Origin: Coix lacryma-jobi var. lacryma-jobi
Lineage: Eukaryota > Streptophyta > Magnoliopsida > Poales > Poaceae
Direction: 5' to 3'
Assembly: GCA_009763385.1 (NCBI GenBank)
Contig: CM019824.1
Span: 142,173,705 to 142,237,704 of the forward strand
Length of the DNA stretch: 64,000 nt
The first letter of the stretch is position 1. Every line of letters starts with the position of its first letter. Under the pieces are notes generated by a model. It searched no databases. It was given only the letters and a program-made list of their open reading frames with translations, and was not told the origin of the DNA. Position numbers and translations under genes: made by a program. This document shows positions 1 through 10,189 of the stretch, in pieces.

Positions 1-91
1 CTGGGTAATGTGCGCCACCATCTGACGCTCCCACTACTACAGAAACGAATTTGCGCAGCATTGCTCTTCTATCCTCCGCGGCGGACTCCTT

Positions 92-375
92 TTTTGCCCG
101 CTGCGGTAAATCCCATGATTTACCGCAGCGGACACTTTTTATTTACCTGTGGCGGGCACTTTTGCCCGCTGCGGTAAATCGATTAACCGCAGCGGGCATC
201 TTAAGATGCCCGTTGCGGAAAATACCCTATTTACCGCAGCGGGCATCTTAAGAAGCCCGCTACGGAAATTATTCTATTATTTGTTTGCGGTAAATAGGGT
301 ATTTTCCGCAGCGGGCTTCTTAAGATGCCCGCTGCGGTTAATCGATTTACCGCAGCGGGCATCCTATAAGGCCCT
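92..375. repeat. Left subterminal repeat array of the CACTA element
   Basis: Copies of GCCCGCTGCGGTAAAT and of its reverse complement alternate, several of them back to back, so single-stranded DNA or RNA would fold into strong hairpins with about 18-bp arms (for example around 181-260 and 300-360). This explains the short overlapping open frames seen on both strands here; they are not genes. The matching right array is at 1105-1310. Confidence 0.85.
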
Positions 376-586
376 CTATGGTTAAGACCGAAGCCCAAAC
401 CGCAGCCGCAACCTGGCCGCCGCCGCCGCATCATATAAATACAAGGACTTAGGGTTCTCATTCACTTCTCCCGCAGCCGCAGCCCAAGTCACCGCCGCCG
501 CTTCCTCCTCCCTCCCCTTCACCTCATGATGCCTGACGGCCACGCCCCCTCCGAGTTTAGGGTTCATTGGCATGCTAATCTGGGTC

Positions 587-995
587 ATGGCGTCGTCGGC
601 CCGCGCAAAGGTGGCGGCCAAGACCATCGCGGTCGACACCTCCTCCTCCACCGATAGCGAGCTGAAGACGGTGACAGTTCGTGACCTTGCCACGGGGAAG
701 AAGATGGTGCTCTTCGTCGTCCCCGGCGCGTTCACCACGGGGAAGAAGGGCAGGGAGCTCCATGCCAAGGGTGTCGATGTCGTCGTTTGCATCTCCGTCA
801 ACGACGCCTTCGTGATGCGTGTGTGGAAGGAGAGCCTCGGGGTTGCGGATGAGGTGCTGCTACTGCCCGACGGTAACGGGGAGCTGGTGCGCGTCGAAGG
901 AGAGCCTTGGGGTTGGGGACGAGGTGATGCTGCTGTCCAACAACAATGAGGAGCTAGCGCGCGCCGTAGGCGTCGAGCTCGACCTCTCCGATTAG
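587..995 (+). pseudogene. Captured type II peroxiredoxin (PrxIIE-like) gene fragment
   Basis: Translation from the ATG at 587 gives a recognisable plant type II peroxiredoxin stretch: TVTVRDLATGKKMVLFVVPG, then AKGVD, then SVNDAFVMRVWKESLG and DGNGEL. Family members are thiol peroxidases that use a Cys just after PGAFT. That Cys is missing here: the segment after PGAFT is replaced by GKK-coding sequence, and a 14-mer at 690-703 recurs at 735-748. A 70-bp tandem duplication (827-896 and 897-966) shifts the frame, so the open frame ends at 949. The second copy continues peroxiredoxin-like coding in another frame up to a stop at 993-995. The C-terminal half of the family domain is absent. It cannot encode an active enzyme; it may still give rise to small RNAs against the parent gene. 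Confidence 0.8.
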
Positions 996-1104
996 CCCGT
1001 GGGGCTCGGCGATGCTAGGGTTTCGTCTTCGGTGTTGTGATCCAGGCCCAGATCCAAGCCCATACGAGCTTTTCTCTCTTTTTTTTTATTTTATCCAAAT
1101 TATT

Positions 1105-1310
1105 TACCGCAGCGGGCATTCTAATATGCATGCTGCGGTAAATCGATTAACTGCAGCGGGCATTCTCATGTGCCCGCTGTGGTAAATTGATTAACCGCAG
1201 CGGGCAAAGTGGCTCGCCGCTGGAAAGCATGATTGACCATGGCGATGCCACCGCAGCGGACGCGTCTGTCCGCTGCGGTAAAGGCAAAACGCCCACCACA
1301 GTAAAGATTT
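1105..1310. repeat. Right subterminal repeat array of the CACTA element
   Basis: Inverted and direct copies of the CCGCAGCGGGCA word lead up to the 3' terminus at 1321. They mirror the left array but are more degenerate. Confidence 0.8.
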
Positions 1311-1324
1311 GTGGCGTAGTGTCC

Positions 1325-1810
1325 GGATCGGGGGCATCAGACGCTGGCCCAGCGTCCGATGCTCTAGATGGAGCCACGTGTCCAACGGTTATGAAAAAGA
1401 TCTGTTAGATCCCAACGGCTAGTTCATTTCCCATGCCAGTTAAAGTGGCATCGGACGCGCTGATGCCTAGCATCGGACGCTCCGATGCCTCTACACGATT
1501 TTGCGCAAACCTGATCTCACATCGGACGCGTCGGCCCCTCAGCATCGGACGCTAAGGACCAGCGTCTGATGTCTATGCGAGAGCTCCCCGAGAGCTCCAT
1601 TTTGCATTGGACGCATCAGATGGGTCTGCATCGGACGCTAGAGAGCGTCTGATGCTCCCAGCATAGAAAGCTCACGCCACGTCACTACCATCGAACGCTC
1701 GGACCAGCGTCCGATGCATGCTCTGCAACAGACTCCAAATAGAGTTTGCCATCGGATGCTCGACCCAGCGTCCGATGCCTCTCGGACCAGCGCCCGATGC
1801 ACCCAGAGCA
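1325..1810. repeat. Palindrome array, GCGTCCGATGC type, in the left LTR
   Basis: About a dozen copies of GCATCGGACGC and its complement GCGTCCGATGC, in both orientations, are separated by 10-40 bases. Several are paired as inverted repeats, for example around 1442-1480 and 1700-1760. The array occupies the place taken in element E by a different palindrome word. Confidence 0.85.
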
Positions 1811-2497
1811 CACCACTTCTCCTCTGAAATCCGTTGAATCCTACCTCGCAAGCTCGGCAAGAGAGAGAGGGACTATATACTAGTTTCTCCTACTTCTCCA
1901 ACAACTTCTCCTTTGCAAATGTGCCAACACCACCAAGTGTACAACACCATGTGCTTGTGTGTTAGCATTTTCACAATCATTTTCAAAGGATTTTCACTTG
2001 TACTCACCACGCCACTCGATCCTAGCAACATCGCAAAGTTAGATCGCTCAAGTGGCACTAAATGACCGATATGCAAACAAGTTTGCTCCTCTTGATAGTA
2101 CGACCATCTATCATAAATCTGGTCATAAACTTCTCTACACAACTACGACCGGTGAAATGAAATGCCCTACAAATATACCTTTGCCTCGCGCATTCCATTC
2201 TATCTCCTTTGGTGTTGATGCAACAAATGCACCAACCTATCATCAAATGATATGATCCACTTCATATCATCACATGGCCTCCATGGTCCATCGATCTTGA
2301 CCTCACTTGCTCTTCACCATTGCTTCGGTCCTTCGGTGCCAAGTCTTTGCTCAAGCCTCCCGACACTCGGTACCAACGGCTTCAAAGCCTCCAACTTGCC
2401 CTTCACCTTCGCAACCGGTCCATCAAGCCAAGTCTTGCCTTGATCTTCACCATCTTAGCCACATGACTCCATGTCATGTCATATATGCAATAAGCTC

Positions 2498-2647
2498 TAG
2501 CACCAAAGTAAAGGTGGTGCACCGCTAAAGCAAAATACCAAATATACTTGCCATATGTGGTGAATATTAGTCAGTTTATTAACAAAGTTTTTGTGCACCC
2601 TGGCACCGGTGCACCGGGCAAACATAACGTGGCTTCGCCCCTGCCTC
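2498..2647. mobile_element. Small insertion in the LTR, possibly a hAT-like MITE fragment
   Basis: Compared with the E LTRs (near 56537 and 63789), about 150 bases are extra here. The minus strand of the insert starts CAGGGGCGAAGCCACG, which resembles the ends of some plant hAT MITEs. The other end does not mirror it, and no target duplication is clear. The type is therefore uncertain. Confidence 0.45.
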
Positions 2648-2848
2648 CATCACATGCATGAGCCTTGCAACATCCTCCAAGCCATTTCACCTCTATGGCC
2701 CATGTTGCTCACACATGATCACCTGTGAACTAATCACCTATGTAATTCACTTTAAACACATATTAGTCCACCTAAGTTGTCACTCAATTACCAAAACCAA
2801 ACTAAGACCTTTCACTTGGCCTGTTCAGTTTGCATTTTTTGAAAAAAA

Positions 2849-3850
2849 TTGATTGCTAAATTTCTTCAATTTATTGAAGATGATTGGTGGTGGTCACATG
2901 GATGTCAGTGTAAAGCACTACAAAAGTTTGTTATACGCATTGTTTCACAATGTAATTCATCGAGTGGTTGTGAGCGAAACTGGAGTACTTTTGTTTTGGT
3001 TCATACTAAATTGAGAAATAAGTTAGGCTATGACAAGTTGTGGAAGTTGGTTTATGTTCATTACAATCTGAAGTTGCATATCCAACAATTTAAAGTTTTT
3101 TTTCAAAGTTTTCAACAAAAGGAGACAGATCCATGTAGCATGATGATGGATGTTGCTTTTTTTATGAAGGCAACCCATCGTGGAGTGGCTATTATCCAAC
3201 TCTAGATCTGAGTGTACACGAATTCTTGATGAATATGATGATTAGACCCGGTGGTTTTCTCATTGATGAACTACAGATGGGTGCATCAGATGTGACTAAA
3301 TTCAAGAGGAAGCTTCATTTTGGTCAAAAGGTCAATAAGAAGAAATGGAGAGGTTATCCAATTGTTGATGAATATGCACATCTTTTTGAAGATGAAAATG
3401 AATGTGATTCAGATTCTACACGTGGTGGCCCTATTTATGCTGAGTCGCAGGACAATAGCTCTGCTAGCTCTGATAATGAAGGTGAATGTGAGCTGATTTG
3501 TTGATTTCTGATTCACAGGACTGACAATTGTGATTCTGATTTATTGTGAACATGTAATTTTGTTAACATTCTGATTTGCTTCCTAGGTGACAATGATGTG
3601 GAAGGGGACACATGTGATGGTGGTACGACCTGTGTAACCAAAGGAGATGGTGAGTTTCAGTTTGCTTTAATTGTTTTTGTTATTTTCAACATTGAAGCTC
3701 TTTTATGAAAATTATGATTGTCTAGGTGAATGTGTTAGTGGTGGTAGAGTTCGCTGTAGTTGAAGTGTTAGGATTGGGAAACCGGTTCATATCCGTCCAA
3801 GATCAACTAGAAAGAAGAAACCAACTCTGAAGATTGTTAAAAATCTTTAA
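2849..3850 (+). pseudogene. 3' part of a decayed hAT-family transposase gene
   Basis: The frame from 2849 carries the hAT C-terminal dimerisation signature: SSGCERNWSTF, HTKLRNKL and a KLVYVHYNLKL run (residues about 45-80). The frame breaks near 3195-3205 and continues in another phase from about 3206 to 3481. Two small introns with GT..AG ends are plausible (3482-3586 and 3650-3725); both sit between G and GT of a glycine codon, so the phase is kept. The last exon is interrupted by TGA at 3761 but stays open after it to 3850, encoding a basic tail. The 5' part of the gene lies to the left and is cut off by the Sirevirus LTR ending at 2814. Transposases of this family cut and paste hAT elements; this copy is dead. 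Confidence 0.75.
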
Positions 3851-6026
3851 AAGTTTAGATGAAAAATCTCTCCACTAACTCGATTATGCATTGGTGAATG
3901 GTGATGCAAATTGAAGCCGCAATGGAGAAGATATGGAGCTGCGATGGTGCAAGTTGCTTCATTTTGCATATATTTTGGGAATGATTTAAACATATAATAT
4001 TAGACACTTCATTAATTTTGCAATGTCTTGTACATGTAATATTGGGACTTTCCAAGTCTATGAAATATTTGAGATTGTTAAGTTAGTATTTGAACTTTTA
4101 AGACTATTATAGTACTATATATTTATGATTGTTAACTACTAATATTTGAGACATTGCATTATAACTTGTGATATGTTGTTGTTTATTATATGCAAATGTG
4201 ATGTGGAGGATTATAAATAGTTTTAGCTCAAATTTTGTCAATTTTTTTTCAAAAATAAATTTGTTTAAATTTGGTCCAAAATTCTTGAAATACCTTATTT
4301 ATCGGTGGGTGCTGAATTTTTTTTCTTACTAGTAGAAAAAACCCTAGATCTTACATGAATTTAGCCCAACAAAGAACTCCAAAACTTCAGCAACTTTAGG
4401 TCGAGCAAAACAGTGATGAGAGGGAGAAGGATAAGGGAAAAACAAAATCAAATCATCTTAGACAAAGACTCAAATCTCAAAAAACATGATTGGTTTATTT
4501 ATAAGATCGCCTAGGTCTAGTTCCTACAATAGAATGATTAAACATAGCAGACTAGTCACTCTCTACACTGTGGATCTCTTAACAGTGAAAACAGATGAAA
4601 GCTTAAACTACCACTACCGATTTAGCCAGAATGATAACCAGAGAGATGGGCTGGTTCGGAGTAATCATCCTCTTATTTATAGAGCTATTACATAATCACT
4701 AGCATGCCCTTAGATATTTTGGTTGAACTACTAGCCCTAGGGGCAAAATGGTCCAACTTGAGATCCACGCATTTGATGGCCACGAGCTTTTCACGACTTT
4801 GCTTCACTTCAATGCAAGCTTTACAATGATGTCATGTGCTACCTTCAGTTCTCACTAGAACCCCAATTGGGTTTTGAAGCACAAACCCAAAAACTGTATG
4901 TCAGTGATTTTGAGGTTGAAACAACCAAATCACTTGGAGAAGCATATCTGCTACACCTCCTCCATGTTCTCGACATGTGTCACCGTAGTCCTTGATTGTA
5001 ATCCTATTATGAATTTGTTTAATTAAATATAATTCGATTAATATTTATTTAATGCCTTTGTAATTAAAATGAACCTATGTTTAACTTCGTTCTTGTCGTG
5101 TTGCAATCATGTTGACCAATAGCTATGTGTTAGCTGCTGCGTTTAACATGTCCCATGCTTTAAACTTTTATAGTTAAACATTAATTTGATTAATATTGCC
5201 TATAACTAGTTTTATAACTAAAATTACTAGGAAGCAGCTAATGCACGGCCATGCATCTATTAAGGCATCTGCACGCATACTCTATATTAGAAAATTAAAA
5301 AATTACACTTTCTATTCTAAGTAGGTAGAGAAGCAGCGGTCGTGCATGGGAAAAGTGTTGTGGCATTCGTGCACTTACTAGCAAGGCCCACCAGAGAAAA
5401 GCCCGTGCACCACACCCACAACTGCAATTAAATAGAAGTACAAGATATGCACATAGATAATACTGAGAACTGAGGAAAAAATGTTTAAATCAGCTGAATT
5501 GAGGACCAAGCTTTAAATTTTCAAAACATCTTTCTCCAAAAATATGGAAAACACAAGAACAGTAAAGATTCATTAAGTTAAAAAGCTGACTATGGAATTA
5601 TGCTTATATTCCTAGAGCCTCTATTGGTGATTAGCAGGTTGATGCTAGTAATGTTGTAGTGGATTCAATTTTTTTAGATAATTTAAATATCATTCATTAG
5701 GCAACAATGCCTTCCTAATTGGATAACTTTTGTATTCTAAAAAAGCAAGTATAGTGTTTGTATTCATTTATAACACATAGCCCCACCTTCAACCCCCAAC
5801 CCTCAATTTATTTGCAAAAAATACATATCAAATATAGGCAGAGTGATGATTTCAATAACTAATTTGTACAAAAGGCAAACTAATTCAATTTTAAACAGAA
5901 AGGATCTTCAAAATAGTCTGTGAGCAACAATATGTCACCTTAGCCAGCACCACTCTCCCAATCTGCACTTCTGAACTTGAGAATATGGAATCTCAGATTT
6001 AGAGTATGGAGCAATGCTTGACAGTA
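3851..6026. other. AT-rich intergenic stretch without recognisable gene
   Basis: I see no convincing coding frame, LTR pair or transposon end. A TATA-like stretch on the minus strand (near 4674-4682) sits in a region that could be an old LTR fragment, but no partner repeat is visible. A segment at about 5690-5760 resembles one at 30135-30220 on the far side of element B; before B inserted these two were roughly 1 kb apart. Confidence 0.6.
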
Positions 6027-6295
6027 TGAAGGACCGAAAGTGCTACCAGAAAGCGACCAGAGGGGGGTGAATGGGAGCTTCAAATTTCTTTTCAGAAACT
6101 TGTCACCTCTGTCCCGAGAATCTACCCCAAGAGCAAACCTAGAGCTTGAAAGTGTCCACGACCCTAGAAGTAGGGTGGATGCTTCCAAGAAGCACAACGG
6201 GACACAACACAACCCTAGATAACCAACGCAAAAACCAGAAACCAAAATAGACAACAGGACAAACGAACCACGGACGAAAGCGTGCTGAGGCTGCA

Positions 6296-6590
6296 CGACC
6301 GAACTCACTGGAGCGTCCGGTCAGTATGCACCGGACGCGTCCAGTCGTCCAGAAACCAGTTTGGGAGCTCACTGTGTTGGACCGGACTCACGGTGAACAA
6401 GCGTCCGGTCGCAACACCTGAGCGTCCGGTCAAGCACAAAAGAGGCAATGAACAGTGCCTTCAGTGCGTCCGATCATGCGACGCCCTAGCGTCCGGTCCA
6501 ATCTGAGAAAAATGGAGCCCTAGACATTCAACGACCGGACTCACTGCCAAGCGTCTGGTCACCCCGATCCCAGCGTCCGGTCACCCCGAT
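6296..6590. repeat. GCGTCCGGTCA palindrome array in the B left LTR
   Basis: About nine copies of GCGTCCGGTCA or its complement are scattered at 15-45 base spacing, including an overlapping inverted pair near 6330-6345. Relative to the LTR's TATA box this array lies downstream, so it would be inside the transcript leader. Confidence 0.85.
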
Positions 6591-7162
6591 CCTGTGCAGT
6601 TCGTCCACCGATTCGACTCGATCTCACCCAAAACGAATCCTCTAAGGATCAAACTTGGTGAGAGGAGTCACAAGGAGGATAGTGAACTACTCCTAGGAGA
6701 TCATGGCTCGAACCTATCTCCAAATCGATGAATCAAAGAACTTCGGGGAAGAGAGGAGAAAAGATGATCCAAAACAAAAACCAAACGATCTACTTGTTCA
6801 TGAGGTTTGAGTTGAATTCCTTTGGTGGAAATGATCCCCTCACAGTAAAGAACAAGTTGGTTCAAAAGGTTTTGCAAATGGAGCAACGTACAGAGAGAAC
6901 GATCGACGGGAAAATCGTGAAGAAAACGAAGAACGCGAAGAACAAGTTCAAAACGCGAATCGAACCACAAATTTGCCAGCCGAAATTCGTCCCCACGAGG
7001 AGACAACGAGATTACGGTCTCGTTTCCTCAAAAAGCAAATACACAGAGGTATTGTTCACCGTCTCTGCGGATCTCAGTAGCTACATCAGGGATTGGGAAG
7101 TAGGAAACCCTAGAAGAAAATAGCAATGGCTGAGATGGTCTGGAGGGAGGGGCTGCCTCTCC

Positions 7163-7170
7163 TTATATAG
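7163..7170 (-). promoter_or_regulatory. TATA box of the B left LTR
   Basis: The minus strand reads CTATATAAGG here. It lies about 800 bases from the U3 end and just downstream of the hairpin array. The same sequence is kept in the right LTR at 28669-28676. Confidence 0.65.
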
Positions 7171-7357
7171 CCTAATACAATTATTCCCCTTCTACCCTTA
7201 CTGCTAATGAGCGAGCAGGCTAACCCTAAGGGTATTCCTGACCAACTCGAAGTTGCTGGTGATCCGACAGCCACGCCCGCACAACTGGTAGCTTCGCCTC
7301 GACACGACCTCACCGATTGCCGCCACCGCCCCGCTCGTCCTTTTCACAGACCTTCCC

Positions 7358-7620
7358 CGGTTTTGAGGCCGAAACCGAGAAACCTGGGCCAACCCCCAGT
7401 TTTGAGGCCGAAACTGGGAAACTCGACGTTCGTCGCCTGAGTTTTGTGGCCCAAACTCAGAAATCCGCCAGCACCCAGGTTTTGAGGCCCAAACCTGGAA
7501 ACCGTCCTCAGCCCGAGTTTTGTGGCCCAAACTCAGAAACCGGCCGCACCCAGGTTTTGAGGCCCAAACCTGGAAACCGTCCAATCGGTGGTTTTTCTGT
7601 GGCTCAACCACCAAACCGAG
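7358..7620. repeat. Hairpin array with TTTTGNGGCC core in the B left LTR
   Basis: At least six hairpins share a core TTTTGAGGCC or TTTTGTGGCC followed by SAAA. Their outer arms differ but pair within each unit: CGG/CCG (7358-7377), CCCAG/CTGGG (7395-7418), CTGAG/CTCAG (7437-7460), CCAGG/CCTGG (7475-7498 and 7550-7573). A GGTGG/CCACC hairpin with another core closes the array. Long open frames through this region only reflect the repeat. Confidence 0.9.
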
Positions 7621-7962
7621 CCGTACAGGGGATGCACCGCCCGTGCACCCCGTCCACCGACACATGTCCCCAGGTCCTCGACCCGAGCAACACCGTGCCC
7701 CGCAAGTCTCCGCTCGTCGCTGTCCCAGGCTGTCAGGCACCACAGTTGATCCTCAGGCCACCAGTCCCTCAGTCCAAGCCTCACGTCCGTCCTTCACCGC
7801 TCCTGGTCCATTGGCACGACACGTCTCTACTTGACCTTCACCTCGCCTTCGATCACTGTATCCGTGCTCGACACCTGCACAACACAAGCCAAAGAACATG
7901 CACATCATCCCAGTTGACAATCACTCATCACTCAAGATCTGGCATACTCTCATGTATCCACA

Positions 7963-7979
7963 ATCTCCCCCTTGATGAG
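7963..7979 (-). other. Polypurine tract of element B
   Basis: The minus strand reads a purine-rich CAAGGGGGAGAT directly before the 3' LTR. This is where plus-strand DNA synthesis is primed. Further PPT-like copies with the word CTCCCCCTTAGTTGAAAATGC lie inside B (near 11568). Confidence 0.85.
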
Positions 7980-8337
7980 TGCATTGTCAACTACCAACAC
8001 AAATGATATGAAGGTAGAAGAAGGAAGAAGAAGAGAGCGAACTCAACCAATCGACCAAAAGCAAAGCAAAGCCAGAAGAAGTCGAATGGAATGAGCAAGA
8101 CAACTTGGTTCCCAAAGACATGGGCAACATCTCGACACAACCAAGCAAAGCAAAGCTAGCCCTCAAGAAGAGGTAGAACAGGCTCAACACCGCTAGCAAG
8201 AAAGTCGGAGCAAGAGAAGCAAAGACAGACTAATCCCTCCAGAATGAGGCAAAGGCTGAAAGTCGCTCCAAACACCAATTGAAAAACCATATAGGCTGAA
8301 AGTCGCTCCAAACACCAATTGAAAAACTGCTACAAAA
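7980..8337 (-). other. Element B 3' noncoding region, first part
   Basis: This is non-coding sequence between pol and the 3' LTR, alignable to 34534-34800 of element C. It contains a roughly 43-bp direct duplication (about 8247-8332) built on GGCTGAAAGTCGCTCC, immediately next to the insertion point of element D. Confidence 0.75.
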
Positions 8338-8779
8338 TGTGGGGATATAGACCCCAGGGTACCACATGATGGTACATGGGCCTCACCACTGGAGGTCGTT
8401 CGGCCCGCAGGATGAAGGCGTACGGCACACGACATGCACCGTACGACAGTTGTAATCTAGATACAGTACCAACTCGGATACTTACCATATAACCCCGTCC
8501 CTTCGGAATATATAAGGAGGGGCAGGGGCCCTCTGAGAGGACGACAGATCATAGACAGCAGATCATAGGTCATAAGCCACAAGCCACATCCAATCAATAC
8601 AACTCGACGCAGGACGTAGGGTATTACGCTGAACTCGGCGGCCCGAACTTGGATAAACCTCTGTGTTCATCTACTTTTGCCTTGCGTCAATGTCTGGGTC
8701 GTCGTCTTGCGCACCTTCCCCTCTAATCTACCACCTTGGGCATACCCCTAGGTGGGCTATCGACCATATTTCGTCGACA
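8338..8779 (+). repeat. Element D 5' LTR
   Basis: The 442-bp LTR has TGT..ACA ends and a TATA box TATATAAG at 8509-8516. It is followed two bases later by the primer-binding site. Confidence 0.88.
8509..8516 (+). promoter_or_regulatory. TATA box of the element D 5' LTR
   Basis: TATATAAG lies in the middle of the LTR and is kept in the right LTR near 11217. Transcription of D would start a few tens of bases downstream. Confidence 0.6.
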
Positions 8780-8781
8780 GC

Positions 8782-8799
8782 TGGCGCCCACCGTGGGGC
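8782..8799 (+). other. Primer-binding site of element D
   Basis: TGGCGCCCACCGTGGGGC directly follows the 5' LTR. It starts with TGG, complementary to the CCA end of a tRNA. I do not assign the tRNA species. Confidence 0.75.
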
Positions 8800-10189
8800 A
8801 TGTGCGTACGGACGCCATGACGACTCAGGTAGTTTCCTTCCTCGTTTCCACGACCCTTCCGGAGGCTTCACGTTCGTCGTCAGGTCGTTCTCCTCGACCC
8901 CCGATGTCGACGGCGCCGCCAGGGCCGTGGAGGCGGTGCAGGCTTTTCCTGTGCCAAACAGATCTGCTTCCATCACTTCAGCGTCAGCGAGACCAGCCTC
9001 GACATCTCTTCGAGGTCATCTTCCCCGGCGCTCCGACCACGCTTCCCCGCTATCGGGACGGCGTGTCGACAATACCGATCTGATCGAATCCATCGATCGG
9101 GTCACGACAGGCATCAGTGACACTCTCGCTCTCGTAGATCTGATCAGAGATCGATCTCCGAGCAGACATCGTCGTACCCCTCGCTCCGATCTCCAACCGT
9201 GTCGCAATGATGATCGCCATAATAAGCGGCGCTATGGCGACCACGACCGGGAGGAAAGAAAGATCGAGGGCTAGGCAACTCCATCACCGTCAACAAGAAG
9301 ACATCGTTGGCTCGGCTGATCAACTACGACAAGGATTACGAGAAGCTGCTCGACGACCCGTGCCCTACGCTCGCTCTGATCATCTACGAGCCAGAAGCGA
9401 GCCATCACGTGGCCGTCGAGCCAAAGACGAGCCATTGGGCCACCGATGAGCCATCAACGAGCCGACGAACTATCACGTCGTCGTCATCGTCTCACCACCA
9501 TCCTCGCCGACCGCTCGTTGTCGACTCATCGTCTTCCTCGACGCCTCTCGTCGACTGCTCCGTTCGGATGACAATCAAGCTAAGTATTATTTTTTACATT
9601 AATCAAATATTCCTTCGATCGTCATATATCTCTAGATATCATCATGTGCCTCCATGGTCACATTATTCTTTACAACGGCCCTTCGTTATTTTTCACCATA
9701 TATACCATCCTGAGGATGAAATATGTGTTTTCCCGAGCAGCCACGTTTACACTCGTGCTTTCCAGAGACGGCCCTGTCTCCGGCTCCTCCCTACACGTGA
9801 ATGCAGCTCCGTCCTTTGCGTTACGGGTGGTCGGCAACGGCTCCTCGGTGACGCTGGTGCTCTTACGCGTGCCTGGGCTCCGCGCCTCACGCTCCGGAGT
9901 TATCGGCTAGCCGGGGCTGGCGACTCAGTTACAAACAAACTGATCGGGGGAATTTTATTTAATACTGAGCGTTCATACTAGTTGACTGACCGCTGAGCAG
10001 CACATGTTGTTTCTTTACCGCTGATGTTTTCTCCATATTTTATTTGTACGTCATGTACTACCATTCTCCATATTTATTTTACAGGAACCATGTTCGGTCT
10101 GCGAGCTAATTGTCTACACTCGGGGACTGGACCCGTCATGAAGGACAAGAAGATCATCGCTTGGGACCAACTAGATGGGTCGCTTAGGT
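8800..10189 (+). other. Element D internal region, possible gag remnant
   Basis: An open frame crosses the PBS and ends at 9274; a second runs 9307-9981. The first is rich in Arg, Ser and Asp (RSPSRHRRTPRSD, DDRHNKRRYGDHDREE), as in some gag linkers. Neither shows a CCHC knuckle or a retroviral gag domain that I recognise. They may be a shortened gag or chance frames. Confidence 0.4.

Larger units (their letters stand above)
32..1321. mobile_element. Non-autonomous CACTA (En/Spm-type) transposon with captured gene piece
   Basis: The element begins CACTACTAC at 32 and ends GTAGTG at 1321, which is CACTAC on the other strand. It is flanked by a 3-bp direct repeat TCC (29-31 and 1322-1324), as expected for CACTA elements. 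Both subterminal regions hold many direct and inverted copies of a 12-mer around CCGCAGCGGGCA, the usual layout for transposase binding. At 1290 bp it has no transposase, so it must have moved using one supplied elsewhere. Its centre holds a transduplicated peroxiredoxin fragment. It landed inside the palindrome array of a Sirevirus LTR: the host motif continues on both sides. Confidence 0.9.
1..2814 (-). repeat. E-family Sirevirus LTR, left end outside window, split by CACTA element
   Basis: The stretch 1885-2814 matches the outer ends of both LTRs of element E (55920-56708 and 63170-63960) almost base for base, including the terminal CCTTTCA at 2808-2814. Unrelated hAT sequence follows directly, so 2814 is an outer LTR end. 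In E the LTRs are read on the minus strand, so this is either a solo LTR or the 5' LTR of a minus-strand element lying to the left. Positions 1-31 and 1325 onward are one LTR interrupted by the CACTA insertion. A second, smaller insertion sits near 2498-2647. The palindrome array (about 1325-1810) uses a different word from element E. No LTR partner is visible, so age and completeness cannot be judged. Confidence 0.85.
6027..7962 (-). repeat. Element B 3' LTR (left copy)
   Basis: The 1936-bp LTR has TG..CA ends. By eye it differs from the right copy at about 10 positions in the first 250 bases. Reading on the minus strand it holds a hairpin array (7358-7620), a TATA box (7163-7170), then the GCGTCCGGTCA array (about 6296-6590), and a G-run next to the inner U5 end. 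Confidence 0.92.

Noticed and set aside
572..949. Intact small peroxiredoxin gene
   Set aside because: The catalytic Cys region is replaced, a tandem duplication shifts the frame, and the C-terminal half is missing. It lies inside a CACTA element.
4486..4695. Possible old LTR promoter on the minus strand with TATAAATA
   Set aside because: No LTR partner, PBS, PPT or target duplication could be found, so it is not annotated as an element.
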